Source: Actinomadura bangladeshensis (GTDB lineage Bacteria > Actinomycetota > Actinomycetes > Streptosporangiales > Streptosporangiaceae). Taken from it: a stretch of 32,640 bases of DNA. Positions 1-7,078 of the stretch are shown here, in pieces. Every line of letters starts with the position of its first letter. Positions within the stretch are counted from its first letter, which is position 1. The stretch covers positions 1-32,640 of the forward strand of contig NZ_SMJW01000078.1 of the NCBI RefSeq assembly GCF_004348335.1, given 5' to 3'. The notes beneath the pieces are model-generated. The model was not told the DNA's origin, made no database searches, and saw only the letters and a list, made by a program, of their open reading frames with translations. The position numbers and the translations under genes are program-made.

Positions 1-871
1 GCGCCAGCACGGCGAGGACGACGCCGGTGACCCGCAGCAGGAGCGGCATCGGGTCGCGCGGCCACGGCTCGCCGTAGAGCAGCGTCGCCGACAGCAGCAG
101 GTGGGTCTTCGCGGTCACCGTGACGACGGTGACGATGATCATGAGGCGGCAGCGCTGCAGGCCGATCGAGAGCAGGCCGAGCCCGAGGACGCCCGCGAGC
201 AGGAACAGGTACGGGTGCGGCGAGGCCAGCACGCCCGTCCCGCGCCCGTCGGCGAGCATCATCGCCATGCCCTGCCCGAAGACCTCGGTGGCGCCGAGCA
301 GGACGCCCGCGCCCAGCCCGTAGGCGATGCCGGTCAGCGGACGCGCGTGCCGGCCGCCGACCGGCCGGTCGTGCACGAAGAACATCCACAGCGGCAGCGC
401 CAGCGAGGGCACGAACACCAGGCCCGCCTTCCACAGCGGGAGCGCGCCGGCGGCCTCGGCGCCGCCGGTGCGGTGCAGCGCGTCCGGCAGCGACTCCCCG
501 GCGCCCGGCAGCACCGACAGCGCCGCGGTGATCATCGCTGCCACCGTGATGAGGACGGCGAGCCACTCCCGCGACGTAGGCCGCTCGCCGAACCCGCTCA
601 TCCCCACCACCAGCAGCGGGATCAGCCCGAGCCCGTAGGCCGGCAGCGTCACCACCACGGGCAGCGTGACCAGCGCGAACGCCGACAGCGCGAACCCCGC
701 GAGCAGCACCGCGACCCCGGCGAGCCAGCGCGGACCGCGGACCAGCCGTCCGGCGGCGTGCAGCGGATGCCGGCCCCCGATCGGGCTCATCCGCCCGGTG
801 GCCGTCTTGAACAGGACGTAGGCGGCGATGTAGACGGCCTGCGCGGCGCAGGCGAGGACGAGCGCTTGCAT
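1..871 (-). CDS. DMT/EamA-like integral membrane transporter, partial (3' end beyond the window)
   Basis: An uninterrupted minus-strand frame begins at an ATG (871-869) and is still open at base 1, giving at least 290 residues. A clear Shine-Dalgarno sequence GGAGG lies 6 bases before the start. The product is almost wholly hydrophobic, with about nine membrane segments; the first (MQALVLACAAQAVYIAAYVL) begins at residue 1. Short charged loops carry GERPT and HDRPVGGRHARP. Length, topology and small-residue content fit the drug/metabolite transporter superfamily, whose members export metabolites or drugs, but no substrate can be read. It is transcribed divergently from the anti-sigma-type ATPase across about 180 bases. 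The real C-terminus is not visible. The call at superfamily level is fairly sure; transport direction and substrate are unknown. Confidence 0.7.
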   Translation of the reverse strand, partial: MQALVLACAAQAVYIAAYVLFKTATGRMSPIGGRHPLHAAGRLVRGPRWLAGVAVLLAGFALSAFALVTLPVVVTLPAYGLGLIPLLVVGMSGFGERPTSREWLAVLITVAAMITAALSVLPGAGESLPDALHRTGGAEAAGALPLWKAGLVFVPSLALPLWMFFVHDRPVGGRHARPLTGIAYGLGAGVLLGATEVFGQGMAMMLADGRGTGVLASPHPYLFLLAGVLGLGLLSIGLQRCRLMIIVTVVTVTAKTHLLLSATLLYGEPWPRDPMPLLLRVTGVVLAVLA

Positions 872-1040
872 GGCGCACCTCCGGGGGCGGGCGGTGCGTG
901 GATGGTTACATACGGAGGGCGTCCGCTGATTCTCGCCGCGGGACGGAGAAAACACCCGTTTTGTGCGCCTCGGTGAGTATCTTCCGGCCCGGCTGTCCCG
1001 GAAAGGCCAAGATCAGTACACCGGTCGCGTTGCCCATCAC

Positions 1041-1053
1041 TCACCGCAGGTGA
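1041..1053. promoter_or_regulatory. short palindrome abutting the ATPase start
   Basis: TCACC-GCA-GGTGA is a perfect 5+5 inverted repeat that ends one base before the ATG at 1054. It could be an operator or a small hairpin controlling translation. It is short enough to arise by chance in GC-rich DNA. Confidence 0.25.
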
Positions 1054-1518
1054 ATGATTGCGGTGCGCTTCCGAATTCCAGGGTGTGGTGATCCAGTGAC
1101 CGTGGGGATGGAACGGCTCGGCGAGCCGTCCGGCTTCGGCCGCGACCGCGAGGGCGGCCGCCGGGCCCGCCGGACCGTCCGCGAGCTCGCCGCGAAGGTC
1201 GTCGCGGACGAGGAGCAGCTCGACGACGTCGAGCTGATGACGGCCGAGGCCGTCGCCAACGCCGTGCTGCACGGTTCCGGGCCCATCACCGCGACCGTCG
1301 CGACCGACGGCCGCGTCCTGCGCGTCGAGATCGCCGACGAGGGCCCCGCGCACACCGGCCCCGCCGACGCCGACCCGCACGGGCGCCGCCGCCTCGACCA
1401 CGGCCGCGGCCTGACCGTCATCGACGCGCTGGCCGACGACTGGAGCCTCGACCAGTCCCCCGGCCGCACCCGCCTCTGGTTCACCGTGGTGGCGCGGCGT
1501 CCGCCGGCCGACGCCTGA
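1054..1518 (+). CDS. ATP-binding protein, RsbW/SpoIIAB-like anti-sigma factor kinase
   Basis: The product is 154 aa with the GHKL ATPase fold of the HATPase_c_2 family, which in actinomycetes act as anti-sigma factors or serine kinases of anti-anti-sigma factors. The N-box is seen in ELMTAEAVANAVLH (about residues 60-73), the G1 box in IADEGP (about 92-97) and the G2 box in HGRGLTVIDALADDW (about 112-126). The C-terminus RTRLWFTV is the usual last beta strand. The start is uncertain: ATG 1054 lies only 3 bases after an AGG, and GTG 1096, GTG 1102 or ATG 1108 would leave the domain intact. No cognate sigma factor or STAS partner is adjacent, so it is an orphan whose target cannot be inferred. 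Family sure, start unsure. Confidence 0.85.
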   Translation: MIAVRFRIPGCGDPVTVGMERLGEPSGFGRDREGGRRARRTVRELAAKVVADEEQLDDVELMTAEAVANAVLHGSGPITATVATDGRVLRVEIADEGPAHTGPADADPHGRRRLDHGRGLTVIDALADDWSLDQSPGRTRLWFTVVARRPPADA

Positions 1519-1519
1519 G

Positions 1520-2101
1520 CTACCGCACGCGCAGGCCCGCGAGGAGGACGCCGACCATGCGGCGTGCGTCGTAGCGGGGGTCCTTGCCGGCGCCGATGCA
1601 CAGGTTGCCGACGCCGCGCATCAGCCCGAGCGCCTCGATGTCGGTGCGGATCTCCCCCGCGCCGGCGGCGGCGCCGAGCAGCTCGGCGCAGACGGGCAGC
1701 AGCCGGTCGAGGAAGTACTCGTGCAGGGACGCGAAGGTCGCGTCGTCGGACTGCAGCGCCTCGGCCAGGCCGTGCTTGGTCACCAGGAAGTCGACGAAGA
1801 GGTCGATCCAGCGGACGAGGGCGGCGTACGGGGAGTCGGCGCCGGCCAGCAGGGCCGGGCCCGCCTCGGCGCACGCCTCCACCTGGTGCCGGTAGACGGC
1901 GACGACGAGATCGGCCCGCGTCGGGAAGTGCCGGTAGATCGTGCCGACCCCCACGCCGGCCTTGGCCGCGATGTCGCGCACGGGCGCGTCGATGCCCGCG
2001 GCGACGAACGCCGCCGCGGCCGCCTCCAGCAGCGCCTCCTCGTTGCGCCGGGCGTCGGCGCGCTTGCGCGGCGCCGGCGATGCCGATCCGCTTGCGGACA
2101 C
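1520..2101 (-). CDS. TetR/AcrR family transcriptional regulator
   Basis: GTG start at 2101, preceded by GGGGAGGT about 10 bases upstream; 193 aa, normal for the family. The N-terminal helix-turn-helix is explicit: an entry helix rich in Ala (EEALLEAAAAAF), then VRDIAAKAGVGVGTIYRHFP (about residues 41-60), the TetR recognition helix signature. The C-terminal ligand-binding half (to GVLLAGLRVR) is helical. The gene is divergent from the alpha/beta hydrolase at 2252, with two perfect palindromes in the gap, so self-control and control of the hydrolase are likely. The upstream frame stays open beyond 2101, but those residues are unrelated to the family and the ribosome-binding site fixes the GTG. 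The ligand is unknown. Confidence 0.88.
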   Translation of the reverse strand: MSASGSASPAPRKRADARRNEEALLEAAAAAFVAAGIDAPVRDIAAKAGVGVGTIYRHFPTRADLVVAVYRHQVEACAEAGPALLAGADSPYAALVRWIDLFVDFLVTKHGLAEALQSDDATFASLHEYFLDRLLPVCAELLGAAAGAGEIRTDIEALGLMRGVGNLCIGAGKDPRYDARRMVGVLLAGLRVR

Positions 2102-2126
2102 TGCTGCGCCACCTCCCCGTTGCCAA

Positions 2127-2143
2127 ACGGAACACGGTTCCGT
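2127..2143. promoter_or_regulatory. operator-like palindrome 1 (TetR/hydrolase gap)
   Basis: ACGGAA-CACGG-TTCCGT is a perfect 6+6 inverted repeat with a 5-base spacer, 26 bases upstream of the TetR start. It is a likely TetR binding site, inferred from its position. Confidence 0.45.
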
Positions 2144-2151
2144 ATATTCGT

Positions 2152-2172
2152 AAGCGGAACGCTGATCCGCTT
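2152..2172. promoter_or_regulatory. operator-like palindrome 2 (TetR/hydrolase gap)
   Basis: AAGCGGA-N7-TCCGCTT is a perfect 7+7 inverted repeat in the same 150-base divergent gap. It shares the GCGGA/TCCGC and CGGAA cores with the palindrome at 2127, consistent with two sites for the same dimeric regulator. A further TCCGCTTGCGGA-like core (about 2087-2098) lies at the TetR start itself. Confidence 0.45.
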
Positions 2173-2251
2173 GTTCGATGATGCCAGAGCGGGCGGCCCC
2201 GTGACCAGGCCGCGCCGCGCTGCTCACGCTACTTCTCTCAGGGAGAAACCC

Positions 2252-3157
2252 ATGCCTCACGCACCTGTCGTTTCGGTACGTCCGATCACGCTGCCCGCGC
2301 CCGGCCGCGGCGAGGACGTCCAGGTCCGGGTGTCGGCCCCGCTGACCAGTGACCGGTTGCCCGTCATCGTGTTCTCGCACGGCTTCGGGGAGTCGCTGGA
2401 CGGCTATGCCCCGCTCGTCGACCACTGGACCGCGCAGGGGTTCGCCGTCGTCCAGCCGACCCACCTCGACTCGCGGAAGCTGAACCTCGCGCCGGACGAC
2501 CCCCGCTACCCCGACATCTGGCGCATCCGCGTCGAGGACCTGACCCGCGCCATCGACCGGCTGGACGTCCTGGAAGCCGCCGTCCCCGGCCTCGCCGGGC
2601 GCCTCGACCGCGACCGCGTCGCCGTCGCCGGGCACTCCTGGGGCGCGCAGACCGCGAGCATGCTGCTGGGCGCCCGCGTCCTGGACGCCGAGGGCGTCCC
2701 GGGCGCGAGCATGTCCGACCCGCGGGTCAAGGCCGGGGTGCTGCTCGCCGTCACGGGGACGGGCGGCGCCGACCTAACGCCGTTCGCCGCCGAGAACTTC
2801 CCCTTCATGAACCCCGACTTCGCGGAGCTGACCACGCCGGCCCTGGTGGTCGCCGGGGAGAAGGACCAGTCCGCGCTGAGCGTCCGGGGGCCGGAGTGGT
2901 TCACCGACGCGTACTTCCTGAGCCCCGGCGCCACCGGCCTGCTCACGCTGTTCGAGGCCGAGCACTCGCTCGGCGGCATCTCCGGTTACGCCGTCACCGA
3001 GACGACGGACGAGAGCCCCGAGCGCGTCGCCCTGGTCCAGCGGCTCACCTCGGCCTTCCTGCGCAGCACGCTCTACCCGGAGGACGCCGCCTGGACGGCG
3101 GCGACCGCCGAACTGGCACGCACCGCCGACCCGCTCGGCCGCGTCGACGCGAAGTGA
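2252..3157 (+). CDS. alpha/beta hydrolase (dienelactone hydrolase/chlorophyllase-like)
   Basis: 301 aa, ATG at 2252 with AGGGAG 5-6 bases upstream. The alpha/beta hydrolase core is clear: the oxyanion segment FSHGFGES (residues 41-48), the nucleophile elbow GHSWG (127-131, Ser129), a probable acid Asp205 in AGEKDQS, and the catalytic His238 in FEAEHSLGG. The shape, without a large lid and with SHGFG directly after a strand, resembles predicted dienelactone hydrolases or platelet-activating-factor acetylhydrolase/chlorophyllase-type esterases. It has no signal peptide and is presumably cytosolic. The divergent TetR regulator suggests induction by its substrate or a related molecule. The substrate cannot be read; ester hydrolysis is the best general guess. 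Confidence 0.85.
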   Translation: MPHAPVVSVRPITLPAPGRGEDVQVRVSAPLTSDRLPVIVFSHGFGESLDGYAPLVDHWTAQGFAVVQPTHLDSRKLNLAPDDPRYPDIWRIRVEDLTRAIDRLDVLEAAVPGLAGRLDRDRVAVAGHSWGAQTASMLLGARVLDAEGVPGASMSDPRVKAGVLLAVTGTGGADLTPFAAENFPFMNPDFAELTTPALVVAGEKDQSALSVRGPEWFTDAYFLSPGATGLLTLFEAEHSLGGISGYAVTETTDESPERVALVQRLTSAFLRSTLYPEDAAWTAATAELARTADPLGRVDAK

Positions 3158-3161
3158 CGGG

Positions 3162-4763
3162 TCAGTCCGCCGCCAGGGAGCGGCGGACGACCTTGCCGGT
3201 GGCGTTGCGCGGCAGGGCGTCCAGGAAGTGGACGTCGCGGGGGATGGCGAAGCGCGCCAGATGCTCGCGGACGTGCGCGCGGACGGCGTCGGCGCTGAGC
3301 GTCTCCCCGTCGCGCAGGACGATGTAGGCGGCGGCGCGCTGCCCGAAGTCCTCGTCCGGGACGCCGACGACCGCGACCTCTCTGACCTGCGGGAGCTTCT
3401 CCAGGACCTCCTCGATCGCGGCCGGGAACACGTTCTCCCCGCCCGAGACGATCATGTCGTCGTCGCGGCCCTCCACGTACAGCCGGCCGTCCGCGTCGAG
3501 GTGGCCGACGTCGCCGAGGCTCATCAGCCCGTCCCGCATCTCCTTGGTGCCGCCGCCGGTGTAGCCGGCGAACGGCAGTTCGTTGGCGGCGAAGATCCGT
3601 CCGGTGGTGCCGGGCGGGACGGGCCGGCCGTGCTCGTCCAGGATCGCGACCCTGGTCCCGGGCGGCGGCGTGCCGGCGGTGTCGGGACGGGCGCGCAGGT
3701 CGGCGGGGGTGGCGATGGTCACCCAGGACGCCTCCGTCGACCCGTACAGGTTGTAGAGGACGTCGCCGAACTCGTCCATGAACGCGGTCGCGAGCGTGGC
3801 GGGCAGGGCGGAGCCGCTGAGCGCGGCGATCCGCATCGAGGACGTGTCGTACTTGCGCCGCACCACCTCCGGGACGTCCAGGATGCGCTGCAGCATGACC
3901 GGGACGGCGACGAGCGCGGTCGCGCCGGTGGCCTCGATCGTGCGGAGGGTCTGCTCGGGGTCGAACCGGGACCGCAGCACGATCGTGGCGCGCAGCGAGA
4001 CCGCCGTCTGGAGCATCGCGTAGCCCCAGGTGTGGAACAGCGGCGCCTCGATGAACATCCGCTCGTGCACCCGGTACGGGATGCGCGACAGGATCGAGGT
4101 CAGCGGCGACAGGCCGGGGCGGGAGTGCCGGTCGGCGCCCTTCGGGCTGCCGGTCGTGCCGGAGCTGAGGACGATCGTCCGGCCGGCCTTCGCCGGCGGC
4201 TCCGCCGTCCCGGCGGGCGCGGTGACGATGGCGTTCTCCAGCTCCGATCCCGTCCCGCCCGCCGTGATGACGTGCACGGTCTTCGGCACCGCGGCGATGA
4301 ACTCGGCGAACTCCGCGTCGGCGATGACGACCTCGACGCGCTGCTGCCGCAGCACGGTGCCGAGCTGCTCGGTGCTCATCCCGGTGTTGAGCAGGACGAG
4401 GTCGCAGCCGCGCTTGCTGGACGCGACCAGCGTCTCGACCATGCCCCGGTGGTTGCGGCACAGCACCGCGACGCGGGGCGCGTCGTTGATGCGGCCGAGC
4501 GCGGCGGCGAGCCGGTCGGTGCGGGCGTCGACCTCGCCGTAGGTCAGCTCCCCGGCGTCGTCGACGATCGCGACGGCGCCGGGGTCGCGGGCGGCGGCGG
4601 AGGCGACCGTCCCGCCGAGCAGGGTGCCCCAGCGGCGCAGGGCATCGAGCTGGCGGACGACCTTCAGCGGTGGTCCGGGGCGCCACAGCCCGCTCCGGGC
4701 GAACATGCCGCCCGCCCGCGCGACCGACGCCGCGCGGCGCCCGAACTCCGATCGTCCGCTCAT
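3162..4763 (-). CDS. AMP-binding acyl-CoA synthetase (FadD-like)
   Basis: 533 aa, ATG at 4763 with GGAGG 6-7 bases upstream. It is an ANL-superfamily ligase: the P-loop SSGTTGSPKG (residues 200-209), the adenylate motif YGSTE (340-344), the hinge region SLGDVGHLD (416-424) and RDDDMIVSGGENVFP (433-447), and the C-terminal PRNATGK with the catalytic Lys524. The reaction is ATP-dependent activation of a carboxylic acid to an acyl-adenylate and then acyl-CoA. The short N-terminal extension and sequence style match actinobacterial long-chain fatty acyl-CoA ligases (FadD2/FadD12-like); chain length is not predictable. Its stop lies 4 bases from the convergent hydrolase stop. A TATATA at 4801-4806 is a possible -10 element. 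No other beta-oxidation gene is adjacent. Confidence 0.9.
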   Translation of the reverse strand: MSGRSEFGRRAASVARAGGMFARSGLWRPGPPLKVVRQLDALRRWGTLLGGTVASAAARDPGAVAIVDDAGELTYGEVDARTDRLAAALGRINDAPRVAVLCRNHRGMVETLVASSKRGCDLVLLNTGMSTEQLGTVLRQQRVEVVIADAEFAEFIAAVPKTVHVITAGGTGSELENAIVTAPAGTAEPPAKAGRTIVLSSGTTGSPKGADRHSRPGLSPLTSILSRIPYRVHERMFIEAPLFHTWGYAMLQTAVSLRATIVLRSRFDPEQTLRTIEATGATALVAVPVMLQRILDVPEVVRRKYDTSSMRIAALSGSALPATLATAFMDEFGDVLYNLYGSTEASWVTIATPADLRARPDTAGTPPPGTRVAILDEHGRPVPPGTTGRIFAANELPFAGYTGGGTKEMRDGLMSLGDVGHLDADGRLYVEGRDDDMIVSGGENVFPAAIEEVLEKLPQVREVAVVGVPDEDFGQRAAAYIVLRDGETLSADAVRAHVREHLARFAIPRDVHFLDALPRNATGKVVRRSLAAD

Positions 4764-5869
4764 CTACCGCCTCCGGGGTCCGAGATCCGGGTATCGACGG
4801 TATATAGGCGGCGTTTCGTACTCTTCTGACTGAACCCAGCTCTTCCGGGCGTCCGTTATCAGGAGCCTGACAACTGCGCGCCCTTCCCGGCGGGCACCGG
4901 CGCGTCCGCCTCGGCGGGTTCCACCAGTTCCAGGCTGTCGCGCAGGGTGACCGGCTTGAGGAGCGCCGCCGCGATGATCCCGACGACCGCGATGGCGGCC
5001 GACACCAGGAAGATGTGGCCCGTGGCGTCCCCGTACGCGGCCCGGACGATCTCCCTGACCGGGGCGGGCAGCGCCGCGATGTCGAGGTTGCCGGCGTCGC
5101 CGCCCCCCGCGGTCGGGTCCACGCCGAGCCGCCGCAGCCCGTCGGTGATCTTGCCTGCGACCCGGTTGGCGAGGATCGCGCCGAGCACCGACACCCCGAC
5201 CGTCCCGCCGAGCGAGCGGAAGAACGTCACGGTGCCGCTCGCGGCGCCGATCTCGTTCAGGTGCACGGAGTTCTGGACGACCAGCACCAGGTTCTGCATC
5301 GTCATGCCGACGCCGGCGCCGATCAGGAACATCCCGGCGCCGAGGTAGACCAGCGAGGTCTCGTGGTCGATGGCGGCGAGCATCCCGAACCCGGCGGTCA
5401 GCACGACCGTCCCGACCAGGATGTACGGCTTGACCTTGCCGGTCTTGGTGGCGAGCCGCCCGGCGACGGTGGACGCGCCGAACACGCCGAGCATCATCGG
5501 GAAGGTGAGCAGGCCCGCCTTGGTGGGGCTGTAGCCGCGTCCGATCTGGAAGTACTGGCCGAGGAAGACGGCGCCGCCGAACATGGCCATGCCGACCGCG
5601 AGGCTGGCGACGATCGCGAGCGCGGTGTTGCGGCGCGCGACGATGTCCAGCGGGACGATCGGCTCCGCCGCCCGCGACTCGACCCACACGGCCACCGCCA
5701 GCAGCAGGACCCCGCCGCCCGCCATCGCGGCCGTCTGCCAGGACAGCCAGGCGAAGTTCGCGCCGACGAAGGTGACCCAGATCAGCAGGGTGCTGACGCC
5801 GGCCGCGATCAGCGTCGCGCCCGCGTAGTCGATCCGCACGTCGGGGCGCCGGACGACCGGCAGCTTCAG

Positions 5870-6189
5870 CCCTTGCTCTCGAGAGGAACTCTCGATTTCA
5901 TCCCCGGGGATCGCATCCTTCGCCTGCGAAGGATGAAGCGAATTCAATATCCTCCCGATATCCGTCCGTGAGCTTGGAAGACACAAACCGGCTTGCCGGG
6001 GACACGGTTCAGATGGCGTTGATCGAACGGATGTCGCTGGCTCATTCCAGCGTGGGGCTCTGTCAACGGTCCCGCACCGCACGTGCGGTGGATGCGACTT
6101 CGACACGGCGGCCAGCCGTGAGCGAGGAGCGCAAATCGGTGGAGGCGATCGAGCAGACCAACTCTGTCATCACCGGCCGAGGAGTTGAC
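5870..6189. repeat. palindrome-rich inserted segment inside the MFS pseudogene
   Basis: About 320 bases with visibly lower GC separate two parts of the MFS gene that are contiguous in relatives (LLQKT and LKLPVV). The segment carries a series of perfect palindromes or hairpins: CTCTCGAGAG (5876-5885), CGAGAG-gaa-CTCTCG (5880-5894), ATCCCCGGGGAT (5900-5911), CATCCTTCGC-ct-GCGAAGGATG (5914-5935), CGCTGG-N6-CCAGCG (6035-6052) and CACCGCACGTGCGGTG (6075-6090). I recognise no gene in it and could not find terminal inverted repeats or a target duplication. It may be a MITE-like element or a filler produced by an aberrant repair event. Boundaries are good to a few bases on protein logic. Confidence 0.6.
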
Positions 6190-6233
6190 TGTCTTCTGCA
6201 GCAGCCCGATCGCCACGACCGCGATCGGTACGC

Positions 6234-6278
6234 CGATGCTCAGCGGCACCGTCAACGCGACGGTGCTGCTGAGCATCG
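6234..6278. repeat. 20-bp inverted repeat at the MFS deletion joint
   Basis: Arms 6234-6253 and 6259-6278 are complementary at 19 of 20 positions around a 5-base loop (AACGC). The joint between helix 1 (MLSSTV) and helix 6 (SIGVPI) of the broken exporter falls inside this repeat, so the hairpin coincides exactly with the deletion. Confidence 0.75.
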
Positions 6279-6417
6279 CCACGAACAGCACCAGGAGCAG
6301 GCCGCTCAGCGCTTCGAGGACCTGCCGGTGCGACATCGGCGCGGGTCTGGACGGGGCAGGAACGGTCAAGAGACGCCTCCGCGAGAAGTCGGGAACGAGG
6401 ACTCAACTCCGCGACCC

Positions 6418-6432
6418 GGGAATCCTATTCCC
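6418..6432. promoter_or_regulatory. operator-like palindrome between MFS remnant and TetR
   Basis: GGGAAT-CCT-ATTCCC is a perfect 6+6 inverted repeat in the 118-base divergent gap. A second, weaker dyad, GTGGGCAAGTTTTCTCAC, follows at about 6435-6452. Either could be the TetR site that once controlled the exporter. Confidence 0.4.
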
Positions 6433-6487
6433 AGTGGGCAAGTTTTCTCACCGGGCAGCATTTGAGGATGGGTAGGCTGGGGCGACC

Positions 6488-7078
6488 ATGGAGAGCACCG
6501 GCGGACTGCGCGAGCGCAAGAAGGAGGCGACGCGCCGCGCCCTGCACGAGGCCGCGATGCGCCTCGCCGTCGAGCACGGCCTGGACGAGGTCACCGTCGA
6601 GGCCATCGCCGACGCCGCCGGCGTGTCCCGCCGCACCTTCTCCAACTACTTCGGCGGCAAGGAGGAGGCCCTCCTCTACGGCGGCGAGCAGCGGATGTGG
6701 TCGCTGCTGGAGACGTTCGAGTCCCGTCCGCCGGAGGAGCCGTCCTGGGCCGCGCTGCGCGCGTCGTTCGACGCCGTCCACGACCAGTTCGGCCCCCTGG
6801 ACCCGCAGTGGGCCGCGCAGGTCAGGCTCGCCCGCAACCACCCCTCCGTGCTGGCCCGGCAACTCGCCCACTACGCCGAGTTCGAGCGCGCCCTCGCCGA
6901 TCTGATCGCCGCCCGCGACGGGCTCCCGTCCGGCAGCCTGCGCCCCCGCATCATGGCCGGCGCCTTCATCACCGCGCTCCGCATCGCGTCCCTGACCTGG
7001 ATCGAGGAGCAGCGCGCCCGCTCCATGCCGGACATCGTGGACGAGAGCCTCACCGAGATCGCCCGCGAGTTCGGCTAG
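6488..7078 (+). CDS. TetR/AcrR family regulator (partner of the broken MFS gene)
   Basis: 196 aa from ATG 6488. The DNA-binding domain is typical: VTVEAIADAAGVSRRTFSNYFGGKEE (from about residue 36), including the actinomycete form of the recognition helix. The C-terminal part (IMAGAFITALRIASLTWIEEQ) fits TetR_C_17/MftR-like ligand domains. TetR genes divergent from DHA2 exporters are usually local repressors lifted by the exported drug. Here the exporter is a pseudogene while the regulator keeps an intact frame, so the decay may be recent or the regulator may have other targets. Its TAG stop overlaps the poxB stop (7075-7078). Confidence 0.88.
   Translation: MESTGGLRERKKEATRRALHEAAMRLAVEHGLDEVTVEAIADAAGVSRRTFSNYFGGKEEALLYGGEQRMWSLLETFESRPPEEPSWAALRASFDAVHDQFGPLDPQWAAQVRLARNHPSVLARQLAHYAEFERALADLIAARDGLPSGSLRPRIMAGAFITALRIASLTWIEEQRARSMPDIVDESLTEIAREFG

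Larger units (their letters stand above)
4859..6369 (-). pseudogene. broken DHA2 (EmrB/QacA-type) MFS drug exporter: internal deletion plus insertion
   Basis: Reading on the minus strand, the gene begins at TTG 6369 (GGAGG 6-7 bases upstream) or ATG 6336 with MSHRQVLEALSGLLLVLFVA and MLSSTV, a standard first membrane helix of a 14-TM exporter. It then jumps directly to SIGVPIAVVAIGLLQKT, which in intact relatives is helix 6, so about 150 residues (TM1-TM6) are missing. After LLQKT (6190) come about 320 unrelated bases, and the normal sequence resumes at LKLPVVRRPDVRIDYAGA (5869) in another frame, continuing through helices 7-14 to the stop at 4859. A frame open from 6106 encodes the C-terminal half with a nonsense leader. 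The divergent TetR at 6488 is the expected partner. A functional exporter is very unlikely. Confidence 0.85.

Noticed and set aside
101..976. Long plus-strand open frame opposite the left-edge transporter
   Set aside because: Low-complexity Arg/Asp/His/Gln-rich translation typical of an antisense shadow in high-GC DNA; the minus-strand frame has a ribosome-binding site and coherent membrane segments.
5968..6465. Plus-strand frame across the MFS insert, considered as a transposase remnant
   Set aside because: A short stretch (about EERKSVEAIE) faintly recalled a transposase, but there is no catalytic motif, no ribosome-binding site, and half the frame is antisense to the MFS start.
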